A stretch of 64,000 nucleotides of DNA from an uncultured Pelagibacteraceae bacterium (GTDB lineage Bacteria; Pseudomonadota; Alphaproteobacteria; Pelagibacterales; Pelagibacteraceae), in contig CACIQQ010000001.1 in NCBI GenBank assembly GCA_902588835.1, positions 62,001 through 126,000 of the forward strand. Reading direction: 5' to 3'. The notes under the pieces were generated by a model that worked only from the letters and a program-made list of their open reading frames with translations, was not told where the DNA came from and searched no databases. The translations under genes and the position numbers were made by a program. Shown piece after piece: positions 62,099 through 64,000 of this stretch; positions within the stretch are counted from its first letter, which is position 1; every line of letters starts with the position of its first letter.

Positions 62099-62992
62099 TT
62101 AATCAAGCCAATCCTTAAACTTATTTTCATGAATCTGAACATATTGTGGTAGTTTATCTTTAGGATATAAGCTTAATTTTCTTTTTTTTTCAGTAAATTT
62201 ATTTTCTGTTTTATCTGCATACATGTCATAAATAGTTTCATTATTTCTCATTAATCTTGATATTTCTTTTAAATCAATATTTTCAACTTCAAAATCTCTG
62301 TGGTGTAAATAAGATTTTAATTTGATCTCAATATCAGCCGGACTTTTCAAATTTGAAAAATGCCAACCTCCGTCATTAATGAAAATTTTATTAATATATT
62401 TTGTCTCTGAAAAAATAGTATCTAGTCTCCAAAATCCAAATTTTTTGTTCTTAATGTTTCTAATCCATTGAGGTGATTTTAGATTTTTCTTTTTGCAAGC
62501 TTTTGTTCCATACCACTTGAAACCTTCAAGGTATCTATTCAACTTATAGTAAAAAATGTTTTGTTCAAAAATAACAATTTTATTTTGCACTTTTGCTACA
62601 TTTAGATCTTTTAAATCTGGTATTTCATCTACATCAGATATCATTATCAAATCATCTTCGTTTGCTTTATCTAGCCCTTTATGAATTTGATTTCTTTGAA
62701 AATTTTCTCTTTTGTGAGCATTAAAAATAAATTTATGTGATTTTAAAGCTTCATCATCCTCTTTATTAACTTTTTCTAAGTTTGGAGGTTCATCATCTTG
62801 TACAATATAAGTTATCTTATCCTTAAATTTGGGGTACTTGTTAATATCAAATTTTAAATCCCTTTTTTTACCGTTGTGGTAGAATTTACTTTCGACGATA
62901 ACGAAACAATCAACAGAATTTTTTAAAGTGTTTAGTCTTATGTCTAATACGGCCTCTTCATCATAAAACATAAAACAATCAAAGATTCGCAT
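62099..62992 (-). CDS. Glycosyltransferase family 17 protein
   Basis: GT17-like protein, 297 residues. The start MRIFDCFMFYDEEAVLDIRLNTLKNSVDCFVIVESKFYHNGKKRDLKF is diagnostic of the family, with a DxD-like metal motif in LIMISDVDEIPDL (about 118) and NDGGWHFSNLKSP later. Eukaryotic members add bisecting GlcNAc; bacterial ones are presumed to act in surface glycan synthesis. It stands alone, with no neighbouring polysaccharide genes, and is divergent from the phosphoribosyltransferase. Confidence 0.85.
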   Translation of the reverse strand: MRIFDCFMFYDEEAVLDIRLNTLKNSVDCFVIVESKFYHNGKKRDLKFDINKYPKFKDKITYIVQDDEPPNLEKVNKEDDEALKSHKFIFNAHKRENFQRNQIHKGLDKANEDDLIMISDVDEIPDLKDLNVAKVQNKIVIFEQNIFYYKLNRYLEGFKWYGTKACKKKNLKSPQWIRNIKNKKFGFWRLDTIFSETKYINKIFINDGGWHFSNLKSPADIEIKLKSYLHHRDFEVENIDLKEISRLMRNNETIYDMYADKTENKFTEKKRKLSLYPKDKLPQYVQIHENKFKDWLD

Positions 62993-63007
62993 AAAATTAT
63001 TTCTAAC

Positions 63008-63027
63008 TTATATATCTTGATATATAA
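63008..63027. repeat. Perfect palindrome in the GT17/PRT divergent region
   Basis: TTATATATC-TT-GATATATAA, two 9-base arms with a 2-base centre, 23 bases before the phosphoribosyltransferase ATG. It could be an operator or a promoter element. All-A/T palindromes are common in a genome of this composition, so function is uncertain. Confidence 0.35.
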
Positions 63028-63050
63028 ATCTAAAAATAGAAAAATTTTTT

Positions 63051-63590
63051 ATGTCTAAAAAACTTATTATTGACTGGAATGAATACAATAGATCAATAGA
63101 CGAGCTCGCCGTTCAAATAAGCGAAAGTGGGTTTAAACCATCTTTTATAATCTGCATTGCACGGGGTGGCTTGAGAGTAGGGGACATACTCAGTAGAATT
63201 TTTAAAGTAAAATGTGGTTACCTTGGAGTTGAAAGCTATTCATCAGCTGGTGAGGGAAAAGTATCCGATGTTCAAAATGAACTTACATTTGCAAGAGACT
63301 TATCCACAACAAGTAAAATTTATGGGGAAAATATTTTAGTAACTGATGATCTTATTGATACTGGTGTGACACTTGAAAAGACTTTAGATTGGCTTAAAAG
63401 ATATAAAGATTTTGAAAATAAGAAAATTACTTTTAAATCTGCTGTTCTTTACAAAAAAGAAAAATCTGAATTTAGATCAGATTATATTGTTCATAATCTT
63501 AAAGACAACCCTTGGATTGTTTTTCCTTATGAACTGCGAGAATTGATTTCAATAGAACAACTGAAAAAAGAACTAAAAAAAAAGGGCTAG
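63051..63590 (+). CDS. Purine phosphoribosyltransferase family protein
   Basis: Type I phosphoribosyltransferase, 179 residues. The PRPP-binding motif is ENILVTDDLIDTGVTLEKTL (about 102-118), with the early PSFIICIARGGLRVGDILSR. It resembles hypoxanthine/xanthine-guanine type salvage enzymes and the short PRTs often found with permeases. The facing AzgA-like purine permease supports purine salvage, though the base used is unknown. It ends in a shared bidirectional terminator. Confidence 0.8.
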   Translation: MSKKLIIDWNEYNRSIDELAVQISESGFKPSFIICIARGGLRVGDILSRIFKVKCGYLGVESYSSAGEGKVSDVQNELTFARDLSTTSKIYGENILVTDDLIDTGVTLEKTLDWLKRYKDFENKKITFKSAVLYKKEKSEFRSDYIVHNLKDNPWIVFPYELRELISIEQLKKELKKKG

Positions 63591-63613
63591 GATTTTTTAT
63601 CTAGCCCTTTTTT
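63578..63613. terminator. Bidirectional intrinsic terminator
   Basis: AAAAAAGGGCTAG - 10-base loop - CTAGCCCTTTTTT: a perfect 13-bp inverted repeat with a GC core flanked by A and T runs, so it works on both strands. It lies between the convergent phosphoribosyltransferase and AzgA-like permease genes, and is the clearest terminator in the window. The 5' arm overlaps the last PRT codons (stop at 63588-63590). Confidence 0.9.
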
Positions 63614-63624
63614 ATAATTTTAAA

Positions 63625-64000
63625 TTAAGCAACTACAAAACTTAAAACACTTAAAATAGCAATAATCCATATTGCTGGTGAAGTAGTTCCAAATTTTCCT
63701 GTAAAAATTTTAATTAAAGCATACGCTACAAAAGCAAGCGCAATACCATTGCTTATACTATACGTTAAAGGCATGGTAATCATCGCAACTATAGCAGGAG
63801 CAGACTCAGAAATATCATCCCAGGAAATATCCGTAATATTTCTCACGAATAAAACTGCCACATATAATAATGCAGCTCCATCAATTTCTTTAGGTAAACT
63901 TGTCGCTAAAGGAGAAAAAAATAAACATGACAAAAATAATACACCAATTACTAACGATGTCATTCCTGTTCTTCCACCTGCTTTTACTCCAGCTCCAGAC
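63625..64000 (-). CDS. AzgA-like purine permease (partial, runs off window)
   Basis: C-terminal 124 residues of a nucleobase permease of the NCS2/AzgA group. The frame is open beyond the track's start at 63963 to the window end, and reads SGAGVKAGGRTGMTSLVIGVLFLSCLFFSPL, matching the AzgA motif GxxAGGRTGLT. Four or so hydrophobic segments follow, with AIVAMITMPLTYSISNGIALAFVAYALIKI. Adenine, guanine or hypoxanthine uptake is likely. The Met at 63963 is internal. Confidence 0.88.
   Translation of the reverse strand, partial: SGAGVKAGGRTGMTSLVIGVLFLSCLFFSPLATSLPKEIDGAALLYVAVLFVRNITDISWDDISESAPAIVAMITMPLTYSISNGIALAFVAYALIKIFTGKFGTTSPAIWIIAILSVLSFVVA

Overview
The window looks like a piece of a streamlined, AT-rich marine alphaproteobacterial chromosome of the SAR11 type (Pelagibacterales). 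This rests on strong A/T bias, very Lys/Asn/Ile-rich proteins, genes that abut or overlap almost everywhere, no stretch over 300 bases without a gene, alphaproteobacterial gene orders (split ATP synthase operon, obgE-proB-proA-nadD-rsfS, metX-metW, chvI-chvG, tsaE-amgK-murU) and a SAM-II riboswitch before metX. I saw no tRNA, rRNA, CRISPR array, insertion sequence, prophage or integration site. The species assignment is inference. Both window ends cut a gene (sdhA on the left, an AzgA-type purine permease on the right).

Layout. 1-12.6 kb (+): TCA-cycle block sdhA-sdhB-mmsA-mdh-sucC-sucD-sucA-sucB-lpdA, running on into priA. 14.6-19.4 kb (+): F1 ATP synthase operon atpHAGDC. 19.4-25.9 kb (-): one long operon rplU-rpmA-obgE-proB-proA-nadD-rsfS-ctpA-rppH with a good promoter. 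26.0-28.4 kb (-): metX-metW-gloB behind a SAM-II riboswitch, divergent from hisC-tyrA (+). 30.5-35.7 kb (-): trkH, an AmpG-like permease, a cytoplasmic NlpC/P60 peptidase and a TPR-sulfotransferase, packed without gaps. 35.7-39.2 kb (+): class I lysS, pyrD, rpmB and a queuosine-precursor transporter. 39.2-42.4 kb (-): polyamine cluster (PLP decarboxylase, deoxyhypusine-synthase-like enzyme, agmatinase-like enzyme) with a terminator-like hairpin in its leader, divergent from the regA/actR regulator (+). 43.1-44.6 kb (-): bioY and an unpartnered ABC ATPase. 44.6-53.1 kb (+): polA, chvI-chvG, ahcY, tsaE, amgK, murU. 53.1-60.6 kb: gpmA, VanZ-like protein, secreted nuclease, lysozyme-like lipoprotein, an RND pump with an unusually short adaptor, sseA and msrA. 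60.6-64 kb: EamA transporter, AlkA-type glycosylase, GT17 glycosyltransferase, purine phosphoribosyltransferase and the start of the purine permease.

How the genes work together. Most of the window is core metabolism: oxidative TCA steps feeding ATP synthase, methionine and SAM control (riboswitch, metXW, ahcY), proline, histidine, tyrosine and pyrimidine synthesis, and polyamines. A second theme is the envelope. An AmpG-like importer sits with a signal-less NlpC/P60 peptidase, and AmgK/MurU occur elsewhere in the window; together they suggest a minimal cell-wall recycling route. Streamlining is visible in convergent genes sharing stop codons, in gene-order blocks that seem to have lost members (hprK/PTS between chvG and ahcY; rlmH/envC between rsfS and ctpA) and in shortened proteins (NadD, the RND adaptor). 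No clearly novel defence or mobile system is evident. The least explained unit is the AmpG / NlpC-P60 / TPR-sulfotransferase operon.
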